From an uncultured Bacteroidales bacterium (GTDB lineage: Bacteria; Bacteroidota; Bacteroidia; Bacteroidales; UBA932): a DNA stretch of 58,792 nt. The number at the start of each line of letters is the position of its first letter. Position 1 is the first letter of the stretch. The stretch spans positions 1 through 58,792 of the forward strand of contig CABUIX010000004.1 in assembly GCA_902491795.1 (NCBI GenBank), written 5' to 3'. The notes below the pieces were generated by a model. It saw nothing but the letters and a program-made list of their open reading frames with translations. It had not been told where the DNA came from and ran no database searches. Shown here in pieces: positions 40,025 through 48,126 of this stretch. The position numbers were made by a program, and so were the translations under genes.

Positions 40025-43000
40025 GATATGTCCTCCTTGATTATAAGTTTTGGCTGTGCCTGCCTGTAGGCTTCGGTCTTGTCCATTCCGCCGGCAACCA
40101 GTTCTGCCATGTGTGCGTTGGATCTTCTGGCCGCAGCCGATTTTACCTCCCTGAAGATGTTCCGCACTTCGCGGGCATTCCCGAAGTCGAAGCTGCGGTT
40201 ATTGTAAAGGTCATTGAATTTGTTGACGAGCTTCTGCTCCGCTTCCGGATCCAGGGAATAATTCTCCTTGCGGCAGTTGAGCCTGAAGATTTCCATGAGC
40301 TGCTGGGCATTGTAGTCCTCGAAGTCGATGGTCTTGTTGAAGCGTGACTTCAGGCCAGAGTTGGAGCCAAGGAACTGCTGCATCTCGCGCGAGTAACCTG
40401 CAGCTATGCAGACGAATTTGCCTTTGCGGTCCTCGAGCAGCTTGAGCAGCTCGCTTATGCATTCGTTGCCGAAATTGTCCTGCGGCCCCTGGATCAGCGA
40501 ATATGCCTCATCTATGAAGAGGATCGCTCCCATTGCCCGGTTCACCGCCTCTCGTGTCTTGGGGGCTGTCTGCCCGCTGTATGGAGCGACAAGATCGCTG
40601 CGCGAAACTTCGATGACGTCGGCTCTCGGAAGCACGCCGAGAGAGTGCAGCATGGAGCCCATCAGGCGGGCGACAGTGGTTTTCCCTGTTCCGGGATTCC
40701 CGAGGAAAAGGTAGTGGTCACCGCTGATGCCCTTGAATTCGGTGCCGTTGATTTCGGCGTCAAGTTTCTGTTGCTTGAGTTCCTCGATCATCAGCCGGAT
40801 TTCCTCCTTCACGCTTTCGAGGCCTATGAGAGAGTTCAGTTCAGCCATGCATTCTTCCTCGCTGACTTCCTTTGGCTCCTCGTATGGAACGTCCTCCGGC
40901 AGGATGGTGAAGAATGTCTCGCGGCTTACTTCCGAATCCGGCAGTGCATTTACTCTCGTGCCGAGCATTCCGAGGCACTGGTCAAGCATGTTGCGGGCCT
41001 CGCGTGCATTCCCGAATGACTTCCCGGACTTTTCGGCAGAGATCTTCTTCATCGCGTTGAGGACCTTGTCGAGCACACCGTCGGCTAGAGTGTATCCTTC
41101 GCTTTCAGCCCTGCGCCTGAAGATTTCGGTAAGTTCGTCGGGCCTGTAGTCATCAATGTTTATCCTGTGCGTGAAGCGGCTTTCAAAGCCCGGATTGGCT
41201 TTCATAAGGTTGCCCATCTGGTCTTTGTAGCCCGCGCATACCAGAACGAACTTGCCGCGGTCATTCTCCATCCTGGTCATCAGCCTCTCGAGTGCCTTGA
41301 GTCCTTCGCTGTCATTGCAGTGCCCGAGGTCATCGAAAGGTGCGAGCGTGTAGGCCTCATCGAGGAAGAGCACGCCGCCCATGGCTTCGTTGATGGCTTT
41401 GTCCATCTCCTTGTCGGATTCGTTTAAATATTTCCCGACTATGTCCTTGCGGCTTTTCTCGATGACCGTGTCGGTGGAGCAGATGCCCATTGCCTTGAAA
41501 AGTTTGCCGAGTACCCTGGCTACCGAAGTCTTTCCCGTACCGGGGTTTCCGGTAAGAATGATGTTCACGGGCCTTATCGAAGCCTTGCCTCCGAATTCCA
41601 TGCGTCTTCTCTGGAAGCGCATCTCCTCCGCAAGGTTCCTGATTTCCTGCTTGACGGAGGTCATGCCCACGAACGTGTCGAGTTCCTTCATCACCTTCTC
41701 CACGCTTATGTCCTCGCTTTCGTCTTCACCGACGATGTCGGGCCATGTGATGATATTCTTGCATTTTTCATATTCGTCGCCGGTGAGATCTATGACCCTG
41801 TCATTCTGACGGGAAACGCATATGTCGAAAACATTGCGTACGGCTCTGGCGTTGCCGAAGGTGTCGGTCCTGGAGAGATACATGCGCTCGAAGTACTTGT
41901 CGACTTTGGACGAGGCCTCGTCGTCCAGGATGAAGCCGTTCTTTTCGGCCATGTTCATGAATATGGTCTTGAGTTCCTTTCCGTTATAGTCCTTGAACTC
42001 GATCTTTTTCTTGAACCTGGAATCAAGTCCGGAATTTGAGCGCAGGAAGGCTGTCATTTCCCGAGTGTAGCCTGCGATGATGCAGATGAAGTCGCCGGCC
42101 CTGTTCTCGAGGTAGGGAAGAAGAGTTTCGATGGCTTCCTGTCCGAACTTGTCGTCGTCTCCCTGCTTGAGTGAGTAGGCCTCGTCGATGAACAGTATTC
42201 CGCCCATTGCCTGGTTGATGACCTGCTCGGTCTTCAGAGCTGTGTCGCCCATATAACCTGACACGAGATCCTTTCTGATCACTTCCACCAGGTGTCCGCA
42301 GGGAAGGACCTGGAGACTGTTGAGTATCTCCGCGAAAAGTCTGGCGATGGTGGTCTTGCCTGTTCCAGGGTTGCCGAGAAACACGAAATGCGTCTTGAGC
42401 TGTATCTTTTCGCCGGGGTTGTCACGTTTCTGCCGCTTGATGCTGTTGATGATCGAGTGTATTTCTTCTTTTACCTCCTTTAGCCCGACAAAGGAGTCGA
42501 GCTTGCGGAAAATCTCCTCTTCAGTCAGCTCAACGAATGGTTCTCCGGTAATGTCGGCTTCTTCCATGGCTCCGTTGCGCCCGCAGCGCGTTATCTTGTT
42601 GAGCGTGTATGTCTCCGCCGAACGGTATGCAAGCTTTCCGTTTTCGCCGGAATTGCCGTCACGGAAAAGCTTTTTCATCACCAGTCCGAGTTTCTTTTCG
42701 GCCTCGGGGGAGATTGCTGTCCTGAATTTGTCGGTGATGACCGAGGTGCACAGCCTGGTCAGCTGCTGGTCGTTGAACTGGAGCAGGCTGAATTTGAACT
42801 CGAAGATAGAGGATATGTGCTTGTTGGTGTTTATGAAGTTCCCGAATCCGTTCTCCAGACCACAAAGTATCACCACCGGCATCTCCCTGTCCATGCGCAT
42901 TCTTGCGAACAGCTTGTCAAGTCCGTTCTTCCCGTCTCCCACAAGGTCCTGGCAGTTGGTCACAAGCAGCACGCCTTTCTTGATTTTCGCGAGATTGGTA

Positions 43001-43389
43001 TCGAGCTGTGAATTGAATTCGTCCCAGTCGGAGGCGTCCACTTGCTTTGGCTTCAGCCCGTCTGTGATCTTGTGGCGGTACATCAGAGAGCAAAGCTGTT
43101 CCGCCACATATACTTTGCCTGTGCCTGCATTGCCTGTGACCAGACAGTCGAGTCCCGGACGGGTAGTGCCACCAGAGAGCTGCATGAACTCAGCTGCATG
43201 CTCGCAGCGGGCTGCAAAACTCGTGAACATGGGAAGTATGTTGTCCTTTGCAATGAAGTTGGAGGTCTCGGGAAGAGACGTTCCGTCTGCCGCTGCCGTC
43301 TGGGGCGCGGTTTCAAGCAGCGCACCGCACCACTTGCAGTATTTGGCCTCGTCCCTGTTGGGCCTGCTGCATTTCTGGCATGTTTTCAT
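40021..43389 (-). CDS. Zinc-ribbon protein with one degenerate and three active CbxX/CfxQ-type AAA modules
   Basis: The 1122-residue protein starts with a zinc ribbon (Cys4, 7, 18, 21). Residues ~50-250 are an AAA-like module with GNAGTGKV but no DE in the Walker B position (LLVTNCQD), probably inactive. Three complete AAA modules follow at ~300-545, ~565-830 and ~855-1095, each with GNPGTGKT and a Walker B FIDEAYSL or FLDEAYTL, and AGY sensor motifs. This is the CbxX/CfxQ/SpoVK/EccA branch, which includes Rubisco activases and the type VII secretion ATPase EccA. Four tandem modules in one chain is large for this branch. Both ends overlap neighbours by ATGA. Confidence 0.9.
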   Translation of the reverse strand: MKTCQKCSRPNRDEAKYCKWCGALLETAPQTAAADGTSLPETSNFIAKDNILPMFTSFAARCEHAAEFMQLSGGTTRPGLDCLVTGNAGTGKVYVAEQLCSLMYRHKITDGLKPKQVDASDWDEFNSQLDTNLAKIKKGVLLVTNCQDLVGDGKNGLDKLFARMRMDREMPVVILCGLENGFGNFINTNKHISSIFEFKFSLLQFNDQQLTRLCTSVITDKFRTAISPEAEKKLGLVMKKLFRDGNSGENGKLAYRSAETYTLNKITRCGRNGAMEEADITGEPFVELTEEEIFRKLDSFVGLKEVKEEIHSIINSIKRQKRDNPGEKIQLKTHFVFLGNPGTGKTTIARLFAEILNSLQVLPCGHLVEVIRKDLVSGYMGDTALKTEQVINQAMGGILFIDEAYSLKQGDDDKFGQEAIETLLPYLENRAGDFICIIAGYTREMTAFLRSNSGLDSRFKKKIEFKDYNGKELKTIFMNMAEKNGFILDDEASSKVDKYFERMYLSRTDTFGNARAVRNVFDICVSRQNDRVIDLTGDEYEKCKNIITWPDIVGEDESEDISVEKVMKELDTFVGMTSVKQEIRNLAEEMRFQRRRMEFGGKASIRPVNIILTGNPGTGKTSVARVLGKLFKAMGICSTDTVIEKSRKDIVGKYLNESDKEMDKAINEAMGGVLFLDEAYTLAPFDDLGHCNDSEGLKALERLMTRMENDRGKFVLVCAGYKDQMGNLMKANPGFESRFTHRINIDDYRPDELTEIFRRRAESEGYTLADGVLDKVLNAMKKISAEKSGKSFGNAREARNMLDQCLGMLGTRVNALPDSEVSRETFFTILPEDVPYEEPKEVSEEECMAELNSLIGLESVKEEIRLMIEELKQQKLDAEINGTEFKGISGDHYLFLGNPGTGKTTVARLMGSMLHSLGVLPRADVIEVSRSDLVAPYSGQTAPKTREAVNRAMGAILFIDEAYSLIQGPQDNFGNECISELLKLLEDRKGKFVCIAAGYSREMQQFLGSNSGLKSRFNKTIDFEDYNAQQLMEIFRLNCRKENYSLDPEAEQKLVNKFNDLYNNRSFDFGNAREVRNIFREVKSAAARRSNAHMAELVAGGMDKTEAYRQAQPKLIIKEDIS

Positions 43390-46300
43390 TTTGAAATCTT
43401 TTTGGGGATCGGAATGTTGCTGAACATTATGTATCCTGCCTTCGAGGATCCGTCAAGTCCTGTCGCTGGAATTGAGATTATCTGCAGGCTTGTCGCTTCC
43501 GGAGCAAGATCGCTGATGAATACAGTGCCGTTGACCGTCTCCCCGGCCTTGAGCGTGAAGTCGGAAGGAGTGGTCGTGGCGCTTTCTTCCGGGGACTCGA
43601 CACTGACGCTTATCTGTCCGTCCTTGTGGGTATATATCTTGCCGGTGTTGTCTTCGGCAGTCATGTTCTTGACGGTACGCGCAAGAGGAGTGGCCGTCTT
43701 CAGTTTGACGGCCAGCTGACTCTCTCCGTTGTTGGTGAGTGTGAAATCCACCTCGGCGGTGTTCTCTCCCGTTCTCCTGCTTGCGACAAATTCGGCAGTG
43801 GACCGGTCTGTTGAGCAGGAAGCGGAAACCTGATAACTGTTGCCGTCGACACTGACTGTCTGGCTGGTCGTGGACATGACCCCGGGGTCATCGGACTCTG
43901 AACCGGCGATTATGCCCCAGCCCACTGCCGAGTTGACAAACAGGACAAAGCCGGTTATGACGCCCAGGATCACCGGCCTGAGCTTTTCCCTCAGGGAGTC
44001 CTTGTACTGCTCCTTGTAGAAATCCTCGTTCACCGCGGAAGAGGACTGGAAGCTGCTGTCCTTGCTCTTGAATGCGAAGTGCAGCGGCTCGAGAGTGATC
44101 TGGTCATAGTCTGGCTTCTTCATTGATCTCAATTCGGCGGCTCCGTCATTCGGCTGGAACAGCCTTTTCAGGAAGTACCATCCGAAAGCACCGGAGACAG
44201 CCAGGGAAATGTACGGCACAAGTTTCCAGATGAACCATCGGCTGACAAAATACAATATCAGCATTACGAAGAAATAGCTGAAGATCGACATGAAGAATCC
44301 GAGAAATCTGTCTTCGCTGAAGAACTGGCATAGCAGAAGACAGAATACAATAGGGCCGAACATTATGAATATTTCAGCCTTGGCCGACCTGTCCAGTATA
44401 GGCGCCTGGATGATGGCTGCGACGTGTACGGCGATTGTCAGCAGGTAGAGTGCCGCGCAGATGACGATGAACACGCCCATTATTCCGCCGAGAGCCAGTA
44501 TGGGCTGGGACTTGCCGCCGGTGCTGACGGACTTGCGCGCCTGTTCATAGCGCTGGTATTCCCTGTTGCTGCCGTCACATCTCCCCAGCATCTCCACATA
44601 TTGTTGTGTAAGTTTCTCGTAGGAGTACTTTTGTGAGAGGTTGGCCTTCGGGTTTTCCTGATACTGTACGGCAAGCCATGCATGCAGGCTGCGCAGCCTT
44701 GTGGCCTTTGCAATCTCGTCCTTCCAGTTCTTTCCTTCCTTGCGGGAACCCATGAGGGCTTTCAGTCCGGAGATGTCGGTTATTGTCTCGTTGCTCCCCA
44801 TGAAGCGGTATTCCGGGACATGCCCGAATCCCGACACGGTCTTCATTATTGCAATCGGAGCATCATACGGGCCGTATTTCCTGCTGTTGTCGGTGCTGTT
44901 GTAGTCGGCGCAGAATGCTGCCCACTTGTCCTGGGAGCTGAATCTGCCGCCCTTCGTCAGGAATGACTTGTGGAGGTAGGATTCGTTCCACTTGCCCCTG
45001 AACGACAGGATCACCAGGTCGACAAAGGAGGCCTGACAGATGTTGCGGTAAGGATTAGACTGGTTGCCCCATTGTTCGTAGAGCCTGTCCCTGTCGCCAT
45101 CGAACTGCACGTAGTATGCGTTGAAGGCCATGTTGACGAGTCTTCCGAGTCCTTGCCCGGTCATCGCATACCATGGATCCTTCGGGTCTGCGCACAGGTT
45201 AATGTCGGCAGCCGGGTTGAGGGTCTGGATTATCAGCCTGTAGAGTCTCTGGAAACCTTCCGAAATGTTCTGCTGACGGAATTTGGCTATTTTGGCAGCA
45301 TCGTCCGGAGAGAAAAACCTGATCATCTCCACGAAGGCGAGCGAACATATATATTTCTTGTCATCGTCGCTGACTGTCCTGTAGTCGGAGAAAAACTTCA
45401 TGACGTCCATGGGGTTGTGGCAGGCAACTTCCGTGAACTTGGCATCGTCCGCGTTTTTCTTTCCGGAAAAAGTCCGGTAAATGTCAGCATCGTGCACGGC
45501 CCATATCAGGGCGCTTCTTGCCTGTCCGAACTGGTCGGCGGCCGCTGCCTTCACCCTGGTGACCAGATTGTCGGTCCACTGTTTTCCGCGGGAGTGCCTC
45601 AGGTGTATGTATACAGGATTGTCCGGATTGCCGAGGTCGTTGTTGAAACTGCTTTCGGCGTTCAGCAGCGGAATCAGGGTTTTGTGGATTTTCCCGCTAC
45701 GGTCATAGTACGGCAGGTCAGGATCAAGTGCCAGGGCGGCTGCATAAAGGCCGGCAACCTGGTTTTTAGGATATTGGGTCTCTATGATTTCATTGATCTT
45801 GATTTCCACTTCCGGCATGGATGTTCGCAGCCAGTCGCATACTCGTCCTCTGTAAAGGTAGGAAATGCCCAGTTCCTGGTCTTCCATCATGAACCTTGCG
45901 AGGTCGGCGGCATTGCGGGCAATCTTGTTGCCGCGTGAATCGAAGACGATGTTGAGGCTCCCCATGGATTCGCCTACTGGAACGTCTTCGCCTGACAGTT
46001 TCCGCTGGATCTCGTCGAATCCCCAACGGCTGTCCTCGTCGTTGAGCAGCAGACCGCGCACTATGGTCCTCAGAGGTTCGGGCATCGATTTGGGCACGTC
46101 GATTTTTCCTTCAAGCTTGAGCTTGACGAGTTCCGTCTCCTTGCGCTTGAAACTGTCGGCTCCCATCCAGAGGGCCAAGGCCGTCATTCCGAGTGCGTAG
46201 TAGTCGTATGCCCTGGTCATTATGGCGTAGGTGCTCCCTCCGATTGTTGAGGCTTTGGTGTAGATTTCCGGAGCGGCGTAGATAGGCGTGCGGTCCTGGA

Positions 46301-47021
46301 GGCTGTTCACGCTTCCGTCTGCATCGAGTATGTCGGAAATGCCGAAGTCGGAAAGCAGGAGCAGGCAGTTGTTCTTGTCGGTGAACAGCAGGTTTTCCGG
46401 CTTGGTGTCCTTGTGGAGCACCCCCACCTTGTGCAGTTCGTTGAGGTTTCTGGCAGTCAGGGTCACAATCTGCAGGATGGCGTCAGCGTTGCCTTTGAAG
46501 TCCCAAGAGGCGGTGGACCCGTCTTCGCAGTATTCCATCAGCGTGAAACTGCGTTTTTCGCCGGATATGGTGATGTTGCCATAGCCGAAGATGTCCACCA
46601 CGGCAGCTTTTCCGCGAAGTTGAGCGAGGCGCCCGATCAGGTCCTTGTTGAAGTTGTGCACTCCTCTGTAAAGTTTGAGCGCATATTTTTTCCCTTCGCT
46701 CAAAAGGACGTATACCTCGGCCTCTCCGCCGTTGCCGATGAGCTTGTCCACGGTATAGGTTGTTCCGTGGATTGTAAGGCTTTTCCTTTGAGTCAGGTCG
46801 AATGTCGCCTTGGGGGCCGGTCCGGTTTGCGGCTGTTGCGTGTAGGCAGCTGCCGTCGAATTGGACACAGCCGTAGCGTTCGCGACGGCTGTCATGCCTG
46901 CTGTGCTTCCGTTCATGACTGCAGTTGCCTGCGTCCTGCCCGCAGTGACGGTGCCTGTTCCGGCTCCTGGGGCGGCGACCTGCGTTGAACCTGCCGTGGC
47001 GGTAATATTGGAATCTGTCAT
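43386..47021 (-). CDS. Transmembrane Ser/Thr protein kinase
   Basis: The 1211-residue protein has a low-complexity Thr/Ala/Gly-rich start (1-70). The kinase domain (~90-350) has a glycine loop GNGGEAEVY, Lys116, the catalytic HKDTKPEN (Asp205, Asn210), DFG at 225-227 and APE at 250-252. A ~500-residue soluble region without recognised domains follows. About four membrane helices lie at ~860-985 and another at ~1018-1040. The last ~165 residues would be outside and form a beta-rich domain (TNNGESQLAV, KAGETVNG) like the DUF4352/telomeric-type extracytoplasmic domains. The design suggests an envelope-sensing kinase feeding the FHA and PP2C proteins. Confidence 0.88.
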   Translation of the reverse strand: MTDSNITATAGSTQVAAPGAGTGTVTAGRTQATAVMNGSTAGMTAVANATAVSNSTAAAYTQQPQTGPAPKATFDLTQRKSLTIHGTTYTVDKLIGNGGEAEVYVLLSEGKKYALKLYRGVHNFNKDLIGRLAQLRGKAAVVDIFGYGNITISGEKRSFTLMEYCEDGSTASWDFKGNADAILQIVTLTARNLNELHKVGVLHKDTKPENLLFTDKNNCLLLLSDFGISDILDADGSVNSLQDRTPIYAAPEIYTKASTIGGSTYAIMTRAYDYYALGMTALALWMGADSFKRKETELVKLKLEGKIDVPKSMPEPLRTIVRGLLLNDEDSRWGFDEIQRKLSGEDVPVGESMGSLNIVFDSRGNKIARNAADLARFMMEDQELGISYLYRGRVCDWLRTSMPEVEIKINEIIETQYPKNQVAGLYAAALALDPDLPYYDRSGKIHKTLIPLLNAESSFNNDLGNPDNPVYIHLRHSRGKQWTDNLVTRVKAAAADQFGQARSALIWAVHDADIYRTFSGKKNADDAKFTEVACHNPMDVMKFFSDYRTVSDDDKKYICSLAFVEMIRFFSPDDAAKIAKFRQQNISEGFQRLYRLIIQTLNPAADINLCADPKDPWYAMTGQGLGRLVNMAFNAYYVQFDGDRDRLYEQWGNQSNPYRNICQASFVDLVILSFRGKWNESYLHKSFLTKGGRFSSQDKWAAFCADYNSTDNSRKYGPYDAPIAIMKTVSGFGHVPEYRFMGSNETITDISGLKALMGSRKEGKNWKDEIAKATRLRSLHAWLAVQYQENPKANLSQKYSYEKLTQQYVEMLGRCDGSNREYQRYEQARKSVSTGGKSQPILALGGIMGVFIVICAALYLLTIAVHVAAIIQAPILDRSAKAEIFIMFGPIVFCLLLCQFFSEDRFLGFFMSIFSYFFVMLILYFVSRWFIWKLVPYISLAVSGAFGWYFLKRLFQPNDGAAELRSMKKPDYDQITLEPLHFAFKSKDSSFQSSSAVNEDFYKEQYKDSLREKLRPVILGVITGFVLFVNSAVGWGIIAGSESDDPGVMSTTSQTVSVDGNSYQVSASCSTDRSTAEFVASRRTGENTAEVDFTLTNNGESQLAVKLKTATPLARTVKNMTAEDNTGKIYTHKDGQISVSVESPEESATTTPSDFTLKAGETVNGTVFISDLAPEATSLQIISIPATGLDGSSKAGYIMFSNIPIPKKISK

Positions 47022-47920
47022 AGTTCCTTGGTTACAGTTATTGTCTTTTCTTCATATATCCATGTCCCTCCGTGCCAGGGTTCGCAGCATTCGCTTGGCT
47101 GGTTGTGCCAGCAACCGCAGTAATTGCACACCCACGCAACGGGATTGTTGCTCTTGACTTTCTGAATCACTGAAATTTTGCGGGCAGAATAGTAGTTGCG
47201 CTGCTCCTGTGGGGTCGAGCCGGCAGGCGGTACCATCTGCTCAAGGGTCGCGTTCAGTTCGGCTCTCATTTTGGCATATTCTGCCTGGAGTTCTTCCCTG
47301 GTCTTTTGCTTTGGGGCTGTCTTTGCCTTGACGGCAGCGGACGTGGTGGCCGGGGCTGTCGTGACAGTGTCCGCGGGTGTGTTTCCTGCGGACTTGACTG
47401 CCGCGAGCATTTCCTTGAGCCTGAGAATGTCCGGCGGAAGTTCCTTCTTCTGAGCGGCCGCTCCTCCGTTTGCCGATGCCCCGCCGATGTCGGCAGGGCC
47501 TTCTTCGGCAGAGCTGTCAATCATCTGCTGGAGTTCGGCCATCCTGACGGCGAGTTCTGCTGCCTTGAGGTATACTGGATCCTTTTTTGCCCGTTCGAAT
47601 TCTTTTTTTGCCGCAGGCGTGAGCGGTTCGTTGCATTTGCGGCAGTAAGACCTGGAGTTGACAGTGCCGCACCTTGGACATACGACACCACGCCTGCTCA
47701 TTCCGCATTCGGGACAGATCTCTTCGCCCGCAGGCATCTCCGATCCGCAGAACGTGCAGTAGGGAGCAAGCGGCCTCCCGCAGCTCGGGCAGAATTCCTC
47801 GGTGCCCTTTATTGAAGCTCCGCACCATGGGCAATGACCTCCGGTTTCGGTTTTTTCCCTGGTCCTGTCTGCGGTTCTTGCCTGAGTCTTTTCTCTGTTC
47901 CTGAACAATTCCTCTGCCAT
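47018..47920 (-). CDS. Multi-zinc-ribbon protein, first gene of the long train
   Basis: The 300-residue protein has three consecutive zinc ribbons (CPWC/CPSC, CTFC/CPEC, CPRC/CRKC) at ~30-100. An Ala/Thr/Lys-rich helical middle follows, then a C-terminal Cys-rich patch (CNYCGCWHNQPSECCEP) that may bind another metal. No enzyme domain is visible. Zinc ribbons also head the AAA and FHA proteins, so they may assemble through these modules. ATG 47920 is chosen; an in-frame extension to 48013 would run through the leader hairpin. The stop overlaps the kinase start (ATGA). Confidence 0.83.
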   Translation of the reverse strand: MAEELFRNREKTQARTADRTREKTETGGHCPWCGASIKGTEEFCPSCGRPLAPYCTFCGSEMPAGEEICPECGMSRRGVVCPRCGTVNSRSYCRKCNEPLTPAAKKEFERAKKDPVYLKAAELAVRMAELQQMIDSSAEEGPADIGGASANGGAAAQKKELPPDILRLKEMLAAVKSAGNTPADTVTTAPATTSAAVKAKTAPKQKTREELQAEYAKMRAELNATLEQMVPPAGSTPQEQRNYYSARKISVIQKVKSNNPVAWVCNYCGCWHNQPSECCEPWHGGTWIYEEKTITVTKEL

Positions 47921-47980
47921 GGTAGTCTTAGTGCCTTTTTTTCTTGTCGCCAGTAGGGTCGGGGCGACACAACAAAAGCC

Positions 47981-48017
47981 CTGATTGGCAGGGCAGTTTC
48001 TGCCGGGGCTCAATCAG
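47981..48017 (-). promoter_or_regulatory. Hairpin in the 5' leader of the long gene train
   Basis: CTGATTG (47981-47987) pairs with CAATCAG (48011-48017), and inside it GGCAG (47992-47996) pairs with CTGCC (48000-48004) around a TTT loop. A second small inverted repeat, GTCGCC with GGCGAC, lies nearer the gene at about 47945-47967. If transcription begins at the minus-strand box at 48103-48110, the leader would be ~180 bases and structured. No known riboswitch was recognised. Confidence 0.4.
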
Positions 48018-48093
48018 GACTTCAATACCGAAGGCGGATGAAATTTTCACCGCTCACTTCGGAAACTTTCGTACGCAATATATGAATTATTTA

Positions 48094-48110
48094 TAAATTT
48101 GCCAAACTTA
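48094..48110. promoter_or_regulatory. Divergent -7 elements for glnS (plus) and the long gene train (minus)
   Basis: TAAATTTG (48094-48101, plus) lies 25 bases before the glnS ATG. TAAGTTTG (48110-48103, minus) lies ~183 bases before the zinc-ribbon gene. The boxes are one base apart. Neither has a well-placed -33 element. Confidence 0.42.
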
Positions 48111-48126
48111 ACGAGTTGTAACAGCA

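Noticed and set aside
42320..43423. 367-codon plus-strand frame opposite the four-AAA protein
   Set aside because: Antisense shadow rich in Ser and Pro, typical of reversed GC-rich coding sequence.
44970..45938. 322-codon plus-strand frame opposite the membrane kinase gene
   Set aside because: It is antisense to a well-supported kinase gene, has no recognisable motif and reflects codon bias in GC-rich DNA.
35227..47920. Type VI or type VII secretion locus (because of kinase, PP2C, FHA and EccA-like AAA)
   Set aside because: No TssB/TssC, Hcp, VgrG, ClpV, EccC or WXG100 proteins are present.
19145..47920. Integrated mobile element or genomic island
   Set aside because: No integrase, transposase, tRNA-flanking direct repeat or attachment site could be seen within the window; transfer cannot be excluded but is unsupported.
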